DNA from: Marinobacter lipolyticus
GTDB taxonomy: Bacteria; Pseudomonadota; Gammaproteobacteria; Pseudomonadales; Oleiphilaceae
DNA: 64,000 bases
Direction of reading: 5' to 3'
Assembly: GCF_018424605.1 (NCBI RefSeq)
Contig: NZ_QTKT01000002.1
Coordinates: 1-64,000 of the forward strand
Positions 30,791 through 41,116 of the stretch are shown here, piece after piece; the first letter of the stretch is position 1; each line of letters begins with the position of its first letter. The notes below the pieces were generated by a model. That model ran no database searches. It was not told where the DNA came from and worked only from the letters and a program-made list of their open reading frames with translations. The translations under genes and the position numbers were made by a program.

Positions 30791-32077
30791 ATGGCTCTGG
30801 TTACGCTGGGAATCAATCATCGCACCGCACCGGTTGAGCTGCGCGAACGGGTGGCGTTCACGCCGGAGCGGATGGCCGAGGCGTTTGCGGAATTGCGCGC
30901 CATGTGCGGTGCCAGCGAAGCCGCCATACTGTCCACCTGCAACCGTACCGAGCTTTATATTGCCGGTGATGACCAGTGTGCCCCCATCCTTCTGCGCTGG
31001 CTGGCCGGCTTTCATGATCTCGACGCCGCCGAGCTGGAACCGGCTCTTTATCTGCATCGGGACGGTGATGCCGTTCGCCATATGATGCGGGTAGCCGCCG
31101 GCCTGGATTCCATGGTGCTGGGCGAACCGCAGATACTGGGGCAGTTAAAGGACGCCTACGCGCTGGCGCGGGAGCATGGTGCCAGTGGCACCTTCCTGTC
31201 CCGACTGTTTGAACATACGTTTTCGGTGGCCAAGCGGGTGCGAACCCAGACCGCCATCGGCGAGAACCCCGTTTCGGTAGCCTATGCCGCGGTCAGCATG
31301 GCGCACCACATCTTCGCTGATATGTCCCGCAACAGGGCGTTACTGATTGGCGCCGGCAAAACCATCGAGCTGGTGGCCCGCCACCTGGCCGACGCCGGGG
31401 TGAAAGATTTCCTGGTCGCCAACCGTACGCTGGAGCGCGCCCAGGCGCTGGCCGAGTCACGGGGTGGCCGGGGTATCCTGCTGTCCGAGATTCCCGATCA
31501 CCTGCAGGATGTGGATATCATCATTTCGTCCACCGCCAGCCCCCTGCCGATTCTGGGCAAGGGCGCCGTCGAACGGGCTCTGAAAAAGCGCAAGCACCGG
31601 CCCTATTTTATGGTGGATATTGCCGTACCCCGGGACATAGAGCCGGAGGTGTCGTCACTGGCGGATGTCTACCTGTACACCGTGGACGACCTGCGCCAGG
31701 TCATTGAGGAGAATATCCGCTCCCGCGAAGGGGCTGCCCACGAGGCGGAAAATCTCGTGGCCGGGGGAGTGCAGGATTTCCTCAGCCAGCTGCGCGCCCT
31801 GGATGCGGTCTCTATCCTCAAACAGTTCCGCCAGCGCGTGGAAACCCTGCGTGATCTGGAGACCGAGAAAGCCCTGCGGGCGCTGCGCAACGGCAACGAT
31901 CCGGAGACGGTTCTGCGCAGCCTGGCCCGCGGTCTCACCAATAAATTTCTCCACGAACCCTCTATTCAGGTTCGCAAGGCAACAACTGAAGGTCGCAGTG
32001 AAGTGACCGAGTGGCTGAGGGAGCTGCATCAGCTGGATGTCCAGGATGCCGACGCCACCACCCCGGAAAAACTATGA
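30791..32077 (+). CDS. hemA: glutamyl-tRNA reductase
   Basis: First step of C5 haem synthesis, Glu-tRNA to glutamate-1-semialdehyde. 428 aa from ATG 30791 ([17 protein letters not shown]); upstream codons of the frame are not conserved. The catalytic Cys is in [10 protein letters not shown] near residue 50, the NADPH domain holds [16 protein letters not shown], and a helical dimer domain ends the protein. Its TGA overlaps the prfA ATG (ATGA). Confidence 0.96.
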   Translation: MALVTLGINHRTAPVELRERVAFTPERMAEAFAELRAMCGASEAAILSTCNRTELYIAGDDQCAPILLRWLAGFHDLDAAELEPALYLHRDGDAVRHMMRVAAGLDSMVLGEPQILGQLKDAYALAREHGASGTFLSRLFEHTFSVAKRVRTQTAIGENPVSVAYAAVSMAHHIFADMSRNRALLIGAGKTIELVARHLADAGVKDFLVANRTLERAQALAESRGGRGILLSEIPDHLQDVDIIISSTASPLPILGKGAVERALKKRKHRPYFMVDIAVPRDIEPEVSSLADVYLYTVDDLRQVIEENIRSREGAAHEAENLVAGGVQDFLSQLRALDAVSILKQFRQRVETLRDLETEKALRALRNGNDPETVLRSLARGLTNKFLHEPSIQVRKATTEGRSEVTEWLRELHQLDVQDADATTPEKL

Positions 32078-33159
32078 AATCATCGATTCAGAACCGCCTC
32101 GAGCAGCTGTCAGACCGCTTCGAGGAAGTCAGCGCCCTGTTGAGCGACGCTTCCACCATATCCAACCAGGAAAAATTCCGCGACCTGTCGAGGGAGTTCG
32201 CGGAAATCGAGCCGATTGTTCACTGTTTCCAGGCCTGGAAGGCGTCGCTGGCGGATATCGACGAGGCCCGTGAGCTGGCCCGTGATGGCGACGCCGAAAT
32301 GCGGGAGATGGCCGAGGAAGAGCTGACCCTGGCGGAGCAGAAAACCGAAGAGCTCGATGAGGAACTGCAGCGGCTGATGCTGCCGAAGGATCCCAATGAC
32401 GGCAAGAACGTGTTTCTGGAGATCCGCGCCGGCACCGGCGGCGATGAGGCGGCCATTTTTGCCGGCGACCTGTTCAAGATGTACCTGCGTTACGCCGAGC
32501 GCCATCGCTGGCAGGTGGAAGTGATCAGCGAGAGCGAGGGTGAGCACGGTGGCTATAAGGAAATGATCGCGCGGGTTGCCGGAGCCGGTGTATACGGTGC
32601 CCTGAAATTCGAGTCCGGTGCGCACCGGGTGCAGCGGGTGCCGGAAACCGAGTCCCAGGGCCGCATCCATACTTCCGCCTGCACCGTCGCGGTTATGCCC
32701 GAAGCCGACGAGGCCGAGGCGATTGAAATCAATAAGGCGGATCTGCGGGTCGACACCTTCCGCTCCTCCGGCGCCGGTGGTCAGCACGTCAACAAGACCG
32801 ACTCGGCCATCCGCATTACGCACCTGCCCACCGGCATTGTGGTGGAATGCCAGGAAGAGCGCTCCCAGCACAAGAACCGCGCCAAGGCTATGAGCCTGCT
32901 GGCATCGCGGCTGCAGAATGCCGAGACGGAGCGCCAGCAGAAATCGATGGCGGAAACCCGCAAGAGCCTGGTGGGCAGTGGCGACCGGTCCGAGCGCATC
33001 CGCACTTACAATTTCCCCCAGGGCCGGGTGACCGACCATCGCATCAACCTCACGCTGTACAAGCTGGACGAGGTGATTTCCGGCGATCTGGATGCGGTGG
33101 TGGTGCCGTTGCAGCAGGAGCACCAGGCCGAACTGCTCGCGTCCCTGTCGGATGAGTGA
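32074..33159 (+). CDS. prfA: peptide chain release factor 1
   Basis: Recognises UAA/UAG and triggers peptide release. 361 aa. The anticodon-like PET tripeptide (RVPETESQG; PxT class, as in RF1) and the GGQ motif in [17 protein letters not shown] are present. Coupled to hemA (4 nt) and prmC (8 nt overlap). Confidence 0.97.
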   Translation: MKSSIQNRLEQLSDRFEEVSALLSDASTISNQEKFRDLSREFAEIEPIVHCFQAWKASLADIDEARELARDGDAEMREMAEEELTLAEQKTEELDEELQRLMLPKDPNDGKNVFLEIRAGTGGDEAAIFAGDLFKMYLRYAERHRWQVEVISESEGEHGGYKEMIARVAGAGVYGALKFESGAHRVQRVPETESQGRIHTSACTVAVMPEADEAEAIEINKADLRVDTFRSSGAGGQHVNKTDSAIRITHLPTGIVVECQEERSQHKNRAKAMSLLASRLQNAETERQQKSMAETRKSLVGSGDRSERIRTYNFPQGRVTDHRINLTLYKLDEVISGDLDAVVVPLQQEHQAELLASLSDE

Positions 33160-33994
33160 GCCATCGCTGACCTGTGATGCCTTGCTGCGGCGGGCGACGG
33201 TTGCTATTGCCGGCGACTCCCCGCGACTGGACGCCGAGTTGTTGCTCAGCCATGTAACCGGTCTGTCCCGAACCAGCTTCCGGGCCTGGCCGGACCGCCT
33301 GCTCACCGCCAGTGAGGCGCGGTGCTTCGAGGCGCTCGTCGGGCAGCGTGCCAGCGGTCATCCGGTGGCGCACCTGCTTGGCGAACAGGAATTCTGGTCG
33401 CTTCCCCTGAAAGTAAATGCCGCCACCCTGATTCCCCGTCCTGACACCGAGTGCCTGGTGGAAGCGGCGCTTGGGCTTGATCTGCCGGCGGACGCCTGCG
33501 TTGTGGATCTCGGCACGGGCACCGGCGCCATCGCACTGGCGCTGGCGAGCGAGAAACCGCAATGGCAGGTGTTCGCCTGCGATGCGGTGCCCTCGGCTGT
33601 GGAGCTGGCGGCCGAGAATGCCCGGCGGTTGGACCTGCCGCTCACGGTGATGGTCAGCCACTGGTTTGACAGCCTGCCTTCGCGCCGTTTCGATTTGATT
33701 GTGTCCAATCCGCCATACATTGCCTGTGATGACCACCACCTTAGCGAAGGTGATGTGCGTTTCGAGCCCGCGTCCGCGCTGGTTGCCGGCGAGGATGGGC
33801 TGGATGATATCCGTGTGATCGCAGCGGCCAGCCCGCAATGGCTGAACCCGGGCGGGTGGCTGGTGGTCGAGCATGGGTACGACCAGGGTGTCGGTGTGCG
33901 TGAGCTGTTCCGGGCAGCCGGGCTGGTGGCGGTGGAAACCCGCCGGGATTACGGCGATCGTGACCGTTTGACGCTGGGGCGGTGGCCGGGATGA
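33152..33994 (+). CDS. prmC: release factor glutamine methyltransferase
   Basis: Methylates the Gln of the GGQ motif in RF1/RF2. 280 aa from ATG 33152, which overlaps the prfA end by 8 nt. AdoMet motif [16 protein letters not shown] and the catalytic NPPY in [12 protein letters not shown] are intact. Co-location with prfA, its substrate gene, supports the call. Confidence 0.96.
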   Translation: MSEPSLTCDALLRRATVAIAGDSPRLDAELLLSHVTGLSRTSFRAWPDRLLTASEARCFEALVGQRASGHPVAHLLGEQEFWSLPLKVNAATLIPRPDTECLVEAALGLDLPADACVVDLGTGTGAIALALASEKPQWQVFACDAVPSAVELAAENARRLDLPLTVMVSHWFDSLPSRRFDLIVSNPPYIACDDHHLSEGDVRFEPASALVAGEDGLDDIRVIAAASPQWLNPGGWLVVEHGYDQGVGVRELFRAAGLVAVETRRDYGDRDRLTLGRWPG

Positions 33995-34030
33995 GTGTGG
34001 GTCAGGATGGTTCAGCGAGGGGGAGAGCCG

Positions 34031-34780
34031 ATGCTCAGTGATGAGGAGCTAATGCGTTACAGCCGGCAGATTCTGATGCCGGCATTCGATATCGCCGGGC
34101 AGGAAAAACTGAAATCCGCCCGCGTGCTGGTGGTCGGTGCCGGTGGGCTGGGGTGTCCGGTCGCTCTTTATCTTGGCGCCGCAGGCGTGGGCCATCTCAC
34201 CCTGGTGGACGATGACGCCATTGAGCTGGCCAACCTGCAGCGCCAGGTGGCCTTCAGTCACGATCAGATCGGAGCCGGCAAGGCTGAGAGCCTGGCGGAT
34301 CGCGTGCGCCGGATCAATGCGCTGGTGTCAGTGGAGGCGATTGCCCGCCGCCTGGAACGCGACGAGCTGACCCGTCAGGTGAGTGAGGCAAGCCTGGTGC
34401 TGGATTGCACGGATAACTTCGCGACCCGTTTTGCGCTGAACCGGGCCTGCGTTGCCGCGCGGGTGCCGCTGGTGTCCGGCGCGGCGATTCGCGGCGAGGG
34501 GCAGTTGTCGGTGTTCGATGCCCGGGATCCGCAGAGCCCCTGTTACCACTGCCTGTATCCGGAGCAGGGCAATGAGGATCTGTCCTGTTCCGAGGCGGGT
34601 GTCATCGGGCCCCTGGTGGGCATGATCGGGGCCAGCCAGGCGATGGAGGCGGTGAAGGTGATTGCCGGGGTGGGGCAGCCTTTGATCGGTCGGTTGCTGA
34701 TTCTGGATGCCTGGCGGATGGAATGGCGGGAGATGAAGCTGGCGCGGGATCCTGGGTGCCCTGTGTGTTCAGCCCGCTAG
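34031..34780 (+). CDS. moeB: MoeB/ThiF-family adenylyltransferase
   Basis: E1-like enzyme that adenylates the C-terminus of MoaD (or ThiS) for sulfur transfer. 249 aa from ATG 34031 with GGGAGAG upstream. Nucleotide motif VVGAGGLGCPVALYLG, acidic VDDDAIELANLQRQ, and two CxxC zinc pairs (CYHC and the C-terminal CPVC). The position after hemA-prfA-prmC is conserved in Pseudomonas relatives as moeB. Confidence 0.9.
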   Translation: MLSDEELMRYSRQILMPAFDIAGQEKLKSARVLVVGAGGLGCPVALYLGAAGVGHLTLVDDDAIELANLQRQVAFSHDQIGAGKAESLADRVRRINALVSVEAIARRLERDELTRQVSEASLVLDCTDNFATRFALNRACVAARVPLVSGAAIRGEGQLSVFDARDPQSPCYHCLYPEQGNEDLSCSEAGVIGPLVGMIGASQAMEAVKVIAGVGQPLIGRLLILDAWRMEWREMKLARDPGCPVCSAR

Positions 34781-34794
34781 ATGCTCTCTATTGG

Positions 34795-34920
34795 GAGCAG
34801 GGCGTCACCGTCAGCCAGCGACTGTCCAAAACACGCCATGAATACGTCCCTGTAGGCTCCGCTCCGCCATCCATGGCTCCGCAGGGTTTTGGACAGTCGC
34901 TGGCTGACGGCTCCTCGCAA
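34795..34920. repeat. REP-like intergenic element with 24-bp perfect inverted repeat
   Basis: CGTCAGCCAGCGACTGTCCA plus AAAC (34809-34832) is repeated exactly, inverted, at 34886-34909. The 53 bp between hold CCATGAATACGTCCCTGTAG and a second small palindrome CCATCCATGG (34867-34876). It lies between the convergent ends of moeB and phr. The inner text is like dispersed extragenic palindromes seen in marine gammaproteobacteria. It may end both transcripts. No second copy was found in the window. Confidence 0.75.
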
Positions 34921-34928
34921 CTTCAGTG

Positions 34929-36329
34929 TCAGTCCTTCAACGCCTGAAACCTGGCGATAGCCTCTTTTCTACTCTCTTTCAGATCCACAATTGGCCGTGG
35001 ATACCCCTTCGGAATCACCCCGCCTTTGCCGGGATCGTGGATGCGTTTGTTGTCCAGTTTCTGCAGCTCCGGCACCCAGTGCCGGATGAACTCCCCTTGC
35101 GGATCAAAGCGTTCGCTCTGGGTCACCGGGTTGAAGACCCGGAAATAGGGTGCGGCGTCGGTGCCGGTGGAGGCGCTCCATTGCCAGCCGCCGTTGTTGG
35201 AGGCGAGAAAGCCGTCGACCAGTTTCGACATGAAGTAGGCCTCGCCCAGGCGCCAGTCGATGAACAGGTTTTTGGTCAGGAACATGGCGGTGACCATGCG
35301 CAGGCGGTTGTGCATCCAGCCGGTCTGGTTGAGCTGTCGCATGGCGGCGTCCACCAGGGGGATGCCGGTGTGGCCGTTTTTCCAGGCTTCAAAGTGGTCC
35401 CCGGGGGTGTTCCAGGCGAGGTTTTCGGTTTCGGGTTTGAAGGCCCGGTGCATGCTTATGCGGGGGTAGTGGTAGAGGATGTGGATGTAGAAGTCGCGCC
35501 ATGCGATTTCGTTGGCCCAGGTGCTCAGGCCTTCCTGGTTGCCGCCGGCGCCCTGGGCCTGGCGTGCGGCGATCAGGCACTGGCGGCCGGACAACACGCC
35601 ATTGGCCAGGTAGGGGGACAGCTGGCTGGTGCCGTCCAGGGCAGGGAAGTCGCGCTGTTCTTTATAGTCGCCGCCCCGTTCGCTCAAAAAGGCCTCGAGC
35701 TGGTCGTGGGCGGCGTGCTCGCCGGTTTTCACCAGCGCCGGCGGCGCGTCGCTGAAGCCGGCGGGCACCCCTTCGTACTGTTGTGGTTTCACCGCGTCAC
35801 CCTGGGCCGCTGGAACCGGGAAGAGGGTGGGCTGGGTTTCTTCGATCCAGCTGCGCCAGCGACGGGAAAACGGGGTGAACACCGAGTAGGGTTCCTGTTG
35901 CTGGGTGAGGATGCTGCCCACCGGTGCGACGGTCTGGTCACGGTATTTGTTGACCTTGATGTCCTGCTCTGCCAGTTGCTCGCGGACTGCCTTGTCGCGT
36001 CGGCGTTCGTTGACGCCGTACTCTTCGTTGAAATGCACGGCGGTTACTTCTTGCTCGCGGCAGAAGCGGGTAAACACCTCAACGCTGTCGCTGAAGCGGC
36101 GGGCATCGAGAAAGGTCAGGGGGATGCCCAGCCTGGCCAGGTCTCGTGCCAGGGCGTTGGCGTGGTCGATGGCAAAGTGAACCCGCGCCGGTGACCAGTC
36201 GTGCTCCTGCCATTGTTCCGGGGTCACGATAAAGCAGGCCTTGACCGGGCTTGCCGCCTTGCAGGCTGCAGTCAGCGCGGGGTTGTCGGCGAGTCGAAGG
36301 TCGTTGCGGAACCAGACGAGTTGGGTCAT
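34929..36329 (-). CDS. phr: deoxyribodipyrimidine (CPD) photolyase
   Basis: Repairs UV-made pyrimidine dimers with blue light and FADH-. 466 aa from ATG 36329 (MTQLVWFRNDLRLADN, AGGAA upstream). N-terminal antenna domain, then the FAD domain with GLSTWANEIAWRDFYIHIL, RMVTAMFLTKNLFIDWRLGE and NNGGWQWSASTGTDAAPYFR, which carry the FAD pocket and electron-transfer Trp residues of class I enzymes. No LexA-type site was seen upstream. Confidence 0.94.
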   Translation of the reverse strand: MTQLVWFRNDLRLADNPALTAACKAASPVKACFIVTPEQWQEHDWSPARVHFAIDHANALARDLARLGIPLTFLDARRFSDSVEVFTRFCREQEVTAVHFNEEYGVNERRRDKAVREQLAEQDIKVNKYRDQTVAPVGSILTQQQEPYSVFTPFSRRWRSWIEETQPTLFPVPAAQGDAVKPQQYEGVPAGFSDAPPALVKTGEHAAHDQLEAFLSERGGDYKEQRDFPALDGTSQLSPYLANGVLSGRQCLIAARQAQGAGGNQEGLSTWANEIAWRDFYIHILYHYPRISMHRAFKPETENLAWNTPGDHFEAWKNGHTGIPLVDAAMRQLNQTGWMHNRLRMVTAMFLTKNLFIDWRLGEAYFMSKLVDGFLASNNGGWQWSASTGTDAAPYFRVFNPVTQSERFDPQGEFIRHWVPELQKLDNKRIHDPGKGGVIPKGYPRPIVDLKESRKEAIARFQALKD

Positions 36330-36476
36330 TGGGCTTCCTGTGCTTGGGCGCATCCGCGCAGTGTAGGGGTAATTACCACGGCGCGGGCGATGAAATCGTT
36401 AACCGGGATATTCGCTGGAAAGCATTGATTGGATTATAGTTAAACCTGTTTTAACGCCAGCATTTTCAGGACGCAA

Positions 36477-37295
36477 ATGGTCGACAAAAACGAAGAGTCC
36501 GCGCTGCCGCGGGATGGCGTCTGGGGGCAGGCCTACACCCTGGAGTCCGGGCAGACCCAGTTCCATGAGCTCAGCCACACGCGTCTCTGGGTTACCCGCC
36601 TCGATCTGGAGTGGCAGATACGTTCCCATACGCTGGCGCCGGATGTCGATCCGATGCGCTGGACCGAACACATCAGCCATGTCCTGCCCGGCAGTGATAT
36701 TCCCGTGCAGCGGTTCGTCCGGCCGGACGACAGCAAGGAGCTGGTATTTCTTCCGGCGCTGGCGGGTCTGCCGACGGTGATTCGCCCTTACCAGCCGTTG
36801 ACCATTCCCGCAGGCGGTGAGTGTGTCATCTACGTTGGCACCGTGGTCTGGCTGCGGGTCTGCGTCGGTCAGCAGCGAACTCAGCTGGCGGAACTGGCGT
36901 TGGCGGAGCCGTCCCAGACCTGGGTGGGCAAGAACACCATGGAGGGGGAACTGTGTTATTCGGCCCCAAGTTATGCGCGGCTGGTGCTGGAAGCGGTGCC
37001 CAAGCGTCCCTGGCGGGCGGTGACCCCGGTGACCATCAAAAACCGGCGGTCCGAGCCGCTGCTGCTCGAACGTTTCAGTTTGCCGACCCCTTTGCTTTCC
37101 CTGCACCTGAATGATAAAGGCCAGCTCTGGACACCGGGCGTCACGGTGGTTTGTGAAACCGATATGAATTCGGCCAGCCTGAATGTGGACGAGACCCTGT
37201 TCCCGGCGGCCGGTCAGTGCAGGCTGATCACCCCGGCGCGGGAGAAAGGCAGCCGGGGCAGGCTGGTGCGGGCATTCGACCGGATGTTCGGTTAA
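36477..37295 (+). CDS. DUF432-like protein preceding mscS
   Basis: 272 aa, ATG with AGGA 5 nt upstream. No signal peptide or membrane helix; predicted mainly beta, with a repeated pattern of short strands (VTRLDLEWQIRSHTL, LVLEAVPKRPWRAVTPVTI). It resembles the DUF432 proteins sometimes found next to MscS channels, but this is from memory of that pairing, not a search. First gene of the mscS-rimB-rimK operon. Function unknown. Confidence 0.5.
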   Translation: MVDKNEESALPRDGVWGQAYTLESGQTQFHELSHTRLWVTRLDLEWQIRSHTLAPDVDPMRWTEHISHVLPGSDIPVQRFVRPDDSKELVFLPALAGLPTVIRPYQPLTIPAGGECVIYVGTVVWLRVCVGQQRTQLAELALAEPSQTWVGKNTMEGELCYSAPSYARLVLEAVPKRPWRAVTPVTIKNRRSEPLLLERFSLPTPLLSLHLNDKGQLWTPGVTVVCETDMNSASLNVDETLFPAAGQCRLITPAREKGSRGRLVRAFDRMFG

Positions 37296-37324
37296 CAGAA
37301 GCGGCTGATAATGGAGCCTGTAGT

Positions 37325-38212
37325 TTGATAGAGGATATTGAGAGCAGTCTGGTCCAGGTCGCCGGCACCATGCCGTGGATGCAATGGTTGAGCGCGGGGT
37401 TTCTGTTGGTGCTGGGGGTGATTCTGGGCTCCCTGGCCGCCCGCAGTGTGTCACGGGTGATGCAGGCACGGGCCACGCGGCACCATACGGTGATGTTCCG
37501 GCGCCTGGTATTTTACGTGGTGGTCGCGGTATTTGCCCTGGCTGCCCTGCGGGAGGCGGGGTTCTCGCTGGATGTGTTGCTGGGTGCCGCCGGTATTCTC
37601 ACCGTTGCCATTGGCTTCGCCTCCCAGACATCCGCCTCCAACATGATCAGCGGTCTGTTCCTGCTGGTGGAGCGGCCGTTCGAGATTGGTGATTTCATCG
37701 AGGTGGACGCCACCGTCGGCGAGGTGATCGGTATCGACATGCTCAGCGTGAAACTCAGAACCACGGACAACCTGTACGTGCGCATCCCCAATGAAACGCT
37801 GATCAAGACCCGGGTGGTCAATCGGTCCCGTTTTCCGATTCGCCGTCTCGACCTGACGGTGGGTATTGCCTACGCTGAAGATGTGGAGAGAGTAGAACAA
37901 CTGCTGCTGGATCTGGCCGCCCGCAACCCGGCGTGCCTCGAGGAGCCGCGGCCATTCGTACTGGTCACGTCATTCGGACCGTCGTCCGTGGACCTGCAGT
38001 TTTCGTTCTGGGTACCCAAGGAACGTATTCTCGAGGGCCGCAGCCATATGATGGTGGATATTAAAAAGACGCTGGATCGGGAGGGTATCGAGATTCCTTT
38101 TCCCCACACCAGTATTTATGCCGGAAGTCATTCCGCGCCATTCAGGGTCGAACTGCTTCGGCCGCAAAGTACCACCCAAAAGGAACTGCCGGATGCCAAC
38201 GAAAACGGATAA
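37325..38212 (+). CDS. MscS-family mechanosensitive ion channel
   Basis: Opens on membrane tension to release solutes after osmotic downshock. 295 aa; TTG 37325 is chosen because TGGAG lies 8 nt upstream and it clears the preceding gene. Three membrane helices, with the pore helix [22 protein letters not shown], then the beta domain ([20 protein letters not shown]) and the C-terminal vestibule. 20-nt overlap with rimB suggests coupled translation. Confidence 0.88.
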   Translation: MIEDIESSLVQVAGTMPWMQWLSAGFLLVLGVILGSLAARSVSRVMQARATRHHTVMFRRLVFYVVVAVFALAALREAGFSLDVLLGAAGILTVAIGFASQTSASNMISGLFLLVERPFEIGDFIEVDATVGEVIGIDMLSVKLRTTDNLYVRIPNETLIKTRVVNRSRFPIRRLDLTVGIAYAEDVERVEQLLLDLAARNPACLEEPRPFVLVTSFGPSSVDLQFSFWVPKERILEGRSHMMVDIKKTLDREGIEIPFPHTSIYAGSHSAPFRVELLRPQSTTQKELPDANENG

Positions 38213-38690
38213 GCCTGAAAAGCCGCTTACCTATCCGACGCTGGACGGCGTGGTCAATTTGGGGTGGCGTGAATGGGTGGCGTTGCCGGACCTGGATATC
38301 AGCCGGATCAAGGCGAAAGTGGATACCGGGGCGCGCACCTCCTGCCTGCACACTTTTCGCACCGAGCCCTACACCGAGAACGGTCAGCGCCGTGTGCGTT
38401 TCTGGGTGCATCCGGTCCAGAATGACCTGCATCAGGTCGTGGAATGCGATGCCGTCGTGCTGGATGAGCGTAACGTCTCCGATTCCGGCGGCCATCGCGA
38501 GCTGAGGCTGGTGATCGAAACACGGCTGGTGCTGGGTAGCACCGTCTGGCCGATTGAAATGACTCTGACCAACCGGGACTCCATGCGATTCCGGATGTTA
38601 CTGGGACGTACCGCCATGGCGGGGCGCTCTGTGGTTTTTCCCGAAGCTTCCTATCTTGCCGGTGAACCGGCTCTGAGGACAACCAAATGA
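38193..38690 (+). CDS. rimB: RimB-type retropepsin-like aspartic protease (annotated elsewhere as ATP-dependent zinc protease)
   Basis: 165 aa from ATG 38193. Single-domain retropepsin fold with the active-site motif [11 protein letters not shown] near residue 45 and the second family motif [11 protein letters not shown] near 140. RimB proteins act with RimK; in Pseudomonas the rim genes control glutamylation of ribosomal protein S6. The stop overlaps the rimK start by 4 nt (ATGA). The zinc-protease name in databases is not supported by any metal motif here. Confidence 0.82.
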   Translation: MPTKTDKPEKPLTYPTLDGVVNLGWREWVALPDLDISRIKAKVDTGARTSCLHTFRTEPYTENGQRRVRFWVHPVQNDLHQVVECDAVVLDERNVSDSGGHRELRLVIETRLVLGSTVWPIEMTLTNRDSMRFRMLLGRTAMAGRSVVFPEASYLAGEPALRTTK

Positions 38691-39595
38691 AGATTGCGAT
38701 TCTGTCGCGCAACCGCCACCTGTATTCCACCCGCCGCCTCGTCGAGGAAGGCATCAATCGCGGGCACGAAGTGCGGGTGATTGACTGCCTGCACTGTTCC
38801 ATGAACATCACCTCGTCCAACCCTCAGATCCATTACCACGAAGAGGTGCTGGAGGATTTTGATGTGGTGGTGCCGCGCATTGGCGCCTCGGTGACCTTCT
38901 ACGGTACGGCGGTGCTGCGGCAGTTCGAGATGATGGGCGTGTTCCCGGTCAACGAGTCGGTGGCCATTACCCGCTCCCGTGACAAATTGCGCTCGCTTCA
39001 GTTGCTGGCCCGTAAAGGCGTGGGCATGCCGGTGACCGGCTTTGCCAACAAGCCTGACAACGTGCCTGAATTGCTGAAGATGGTGGGTGGCGCGCCGGTG
39101 GTGATCAAGCTGCTGCAGGGCACACAGGGGATTGGTGTGGTGCTGGCGGAAACCCGTAAGGCCGCCGAAAGCGTGATCGAGGCTTTCATGGGCCTGAAGG
39201 CCGATATTCTGGTTCAGGAATTCATCAAGGAGGCCGGCGGTGCCGACATTCGCTGTTTCGTGATCGGTGACAAAGTCATTGCCGCCATGAAACGGCAGGG
39301 TGCAGACGGCGAGTTCCGCTCCAACCTGCATCGAGGTGGCACCGCGTCGCTGGTGCGCATCACCCCCGAAGAACGCCGAACCGCCATCACCGCCGCCAAG
39401 GCCATGGGTCTGAACGTGGCGGGCGTGGACCTTCTGCGCTCCAGCCGCGGGCCACTGGTGATGGAGGTGAATTCCTCGCCGGGGCTCGAAGGCATTGAAA
39501 ACGCGACCGGCAAGAATGTCGCCGGCATGATCGTGAACTGGATCGAGAAGAATCAGAAGCCATGGAAGACCCGCACCAAGGGAGGTCGGGGCTGA
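38687..39595 (+). CDS. rimK: ATP-grasp alpha-L-glutamate ligase RimK
   Basis: Adds glutamates to the C-terminus of ribosomal protein S6 (and can make poly-alpha-glutamate). 302 aa, standard length. N-terminal preATP-grasp domain ([18 protein letters not shown]), then ATP-grasp with [16 protein letters not shown] and the Mg-binding end [14 protein letters not shown]. Coupled to rimB; the AstE-like gene begins 1 nt after the rimK stop. Confidence 0.94.
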   Translation: MKIAILSRNRHLYSTRRLVEEGINRGHEVRVIDCLHCSMNITSSNPQIHYHEEVLEDFDVVVPRIGASVTFYGTAVLRQFEMMGVFPVNESVAITRSRDKLRSLQLLARKGVGMPVTGFANKPDNVPELLKMVGGAPVVIKLLQGTQGIGVVLAETRKAAESVIEAFMGLKADILVQEFIKEAGGADIRCFVIGDKVIAAMKRQGADGEFRSNLHRGGTASLVRITPEERRTAITAAKAMGLNVAGVDLLRSSRGPLVMEVNSSPGLEGIENATGKNVAGMIVNWIEKNQKPWKTRTKGGRG

Positions 39596-39596
39596 T

Positions 39597-40661
39597 ATGG
39601 CGCGGGCTCCCTTTGTCATTGCCGATACCGAGATCAAGGCCGGCACCCGCCTGACGGTGGAGGTGCCGGTGGCCAAGCTGTATACCCATACCCCGCTGCA
39701 CATTCCGGTGGAAGTGGTGCATGGCCGGCGAGATGGCCCGGTCCTGATGGTGTGTGGCGCCATTCACGGTGACGAAATCAACGGCGTGGAAATTGTCCGC
39801 CGGGTGCTGACCAATTCTGCCCTGCGTCACCTGCGGGGCACGCTGGTGGCGGTGCCCATCGTCAACATTTTCGGTTTCGTGCAGCGCACCCGTTACCTGC
39901 CGGACCGGCGAGACCTGAACCGCTGCTTTCCCGGCAGCGAAAGCGGGTCCCTGGGCGGCCGCATCGCGTATCTGCTGCGCACCCAGATCATGGAGCACGT
40001 CACCCACATCATTGACCTTCACACCGGTGCGATTCACCGTTTCAATCTGCCGCAGATCCGGGCCGAGCTGAAAAACCCCGAAACCATCCGCATGGCCGAG
40101 GCCTTCGGTGCGCCTATCATCATCAATGCCAGCCTGCGGGAAGGCAGCCTGCGGGCGTACGCGGATTCCCAGGATATTCCGGTGGTGACGTTCGAGGGGG
40201 GCGAGGCCCTGCGGTTTGACGATGTGGTGATCGCCAGCGGTGTAAAAGGCGTGATCCGGGTCATGCGGGAACTGGAAATGATTCCCTCCAAGAAAGGCCC
40301 GAAAGCGCCCCGCAAGCGGTCAGAGACCGCCGCCAATTCACAATGGGTGCGCACCGACATTGATGGCATCATGCGACCGGTCGCCAGCCTTGGACAGAAA
40401 GTCCGCAAGGGCCAGAAGCTGGCGATGGTGGCCGACCCGTTTGGCGAGTCGGAAACCGCCGTGCTGTCGCCCTGTTCCGGCATTGTGATCTGCGTGAACA
40501 ACCTGCCACTGGTGAACGAGGGCGAAGCCATCTATCACATCGCGCGGTTTGATGAGCTCAGTGAGGCGGAGAAAGCCATGGACTATTTCCGCAGCAGCTA
40601 CGAAGGCGACGTGGCCGAGGACGTGGTCCCTGTCCACCCGTGGGACGACCGGCAGAAATAA
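39597..40661 (+). CDS. AstE/AspA-type (M14-like) zinc deacylase or carboxypeptidase
   Basis: 354 aa. Zinc site: His and Glu in GAIHGDEING and His in IDLHTGAIHR, the succinylglutamate desuccinylase/aspartoacylase pattern, followed by a barrel-sandwich C-terminal domain (RPVASLGQKVRKGQKLAMV). The arginine-catabolic ast genes are absent, so the substrate is not likely succinylglutamate. Being tied to rimB-rimK, it may cut amide- or peptide-bound glutamate; M14 relatives include deglutamylases. Substrate is inference. Confidence 0.78.
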   Translation: MARAPFVIADTEIKAGTRLTVEVPVAKLYTHTPLHIPVEVVHGRRDGPVLMVCGAIHGDEINGVEIVRRVLTNSALRHLRGTLVAVPIVNIFGFVQRTRYLPDRRDLNRCFPGSESGSLGGRIAYLLRTQIMEHVTHIIDLHTGAIHRFNLPQIRAELKNPETIRMAEAFGAPIIINASLREGSLRAYADSQDIPVVTFEGGEALRFDDVVIASGVKGVIRVMRELEMIPSKKGPKAPRKRSETAANSQWVRTDIDGIMRPVASLGQKVRKGQKLAMVADPFGESETAVLSPCSGIVICVNNLPLVNEGEAIYHIARFDELSEAEKAMDYFRSSYEGDVAEDVVPVHPWDDRQK

Positions 40662-40675
40662 CCGCGAGGCATACC

Positions 40676-41101
40676 ATGATCTGGGATCAGACCTTCATCG
40701 AACTAGCGCCGCTGCCCCGCGGCTTCCACCTGGTCACCAATGAAGTGGTGGCCCAGGCTCCGGATCTGCGCAACTGCGAAGTGGGGCTACTGCACCTGTT
40801 TATCCAGCACACCTCGGCGTCGCTGGCGATCAATGAGAATGCTGATCCGGATGTGCGTGGGGACCTGGAGCGTCACTTCAACGTGATGGTGCCGGAGGAC
40901 GCTGACTACTATGAACACACCCTGGAAGGGCCGGACGATACCACCTCGCACATCAAGAGCGTGATCATCGGCCCGGCCCTGACCATTCCCATTACCCATG
41001 GCCATCTCGCACTGGGTACGTGGCAGGGCATTTACCTGTGCGAGCACCGCGATCGTGCCGGCGGGCGCCGAATAGTGGCGACCCTGCAGGGGCGTTGGTA
41101 A
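40676..41101 (+). CDS. yjbQ: YjbQ/UPF0047-family protein
   Basis: 141 aa from ATG 40676, 14 nt after the AstE-like gene. Conserved motifs LLHLFIQHTSASLAINENAD near residue 40 and HGHLALGTWQGIYLCEHRD near 105 identify the family, which binds metal through the paired His residues. E. coli YjbQ shows side thiamine-phosphate synthase activity, but the cellular role is unknown. It is the last gene of the operon. Confidence 0.88.
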   Translation: MIWDQTFIELAPLPRGFHLVTNEVVAQAPDLRNCEVGLLHLFIQHTSASLAINENADPDVRGDLERHFNVMVPEDADYYEHTLEGPDDTTSHIKSVIIGPALTIPITHGHLALGTWQGIYLCEHRDRAGGRRIVATLQGRW

Positions 41102-41116
41102 TCTTACACGTCGCCA

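Noticed and set aside
32110-33306. 398-codon frame opposite prfA/prmC
   Set aside because: Shadow of two firmly identified genes; no protein pattern.
34926-36194. 422-codon plus-strand frame opposite phr
   Set aside because: phr is unmistakable; this frame is its shadow.
38651-39763. 370-codon frame opposite rimK
   Set aside because: Shadow of rimK; His-rich text arises from reversed GTG/ATG codons.
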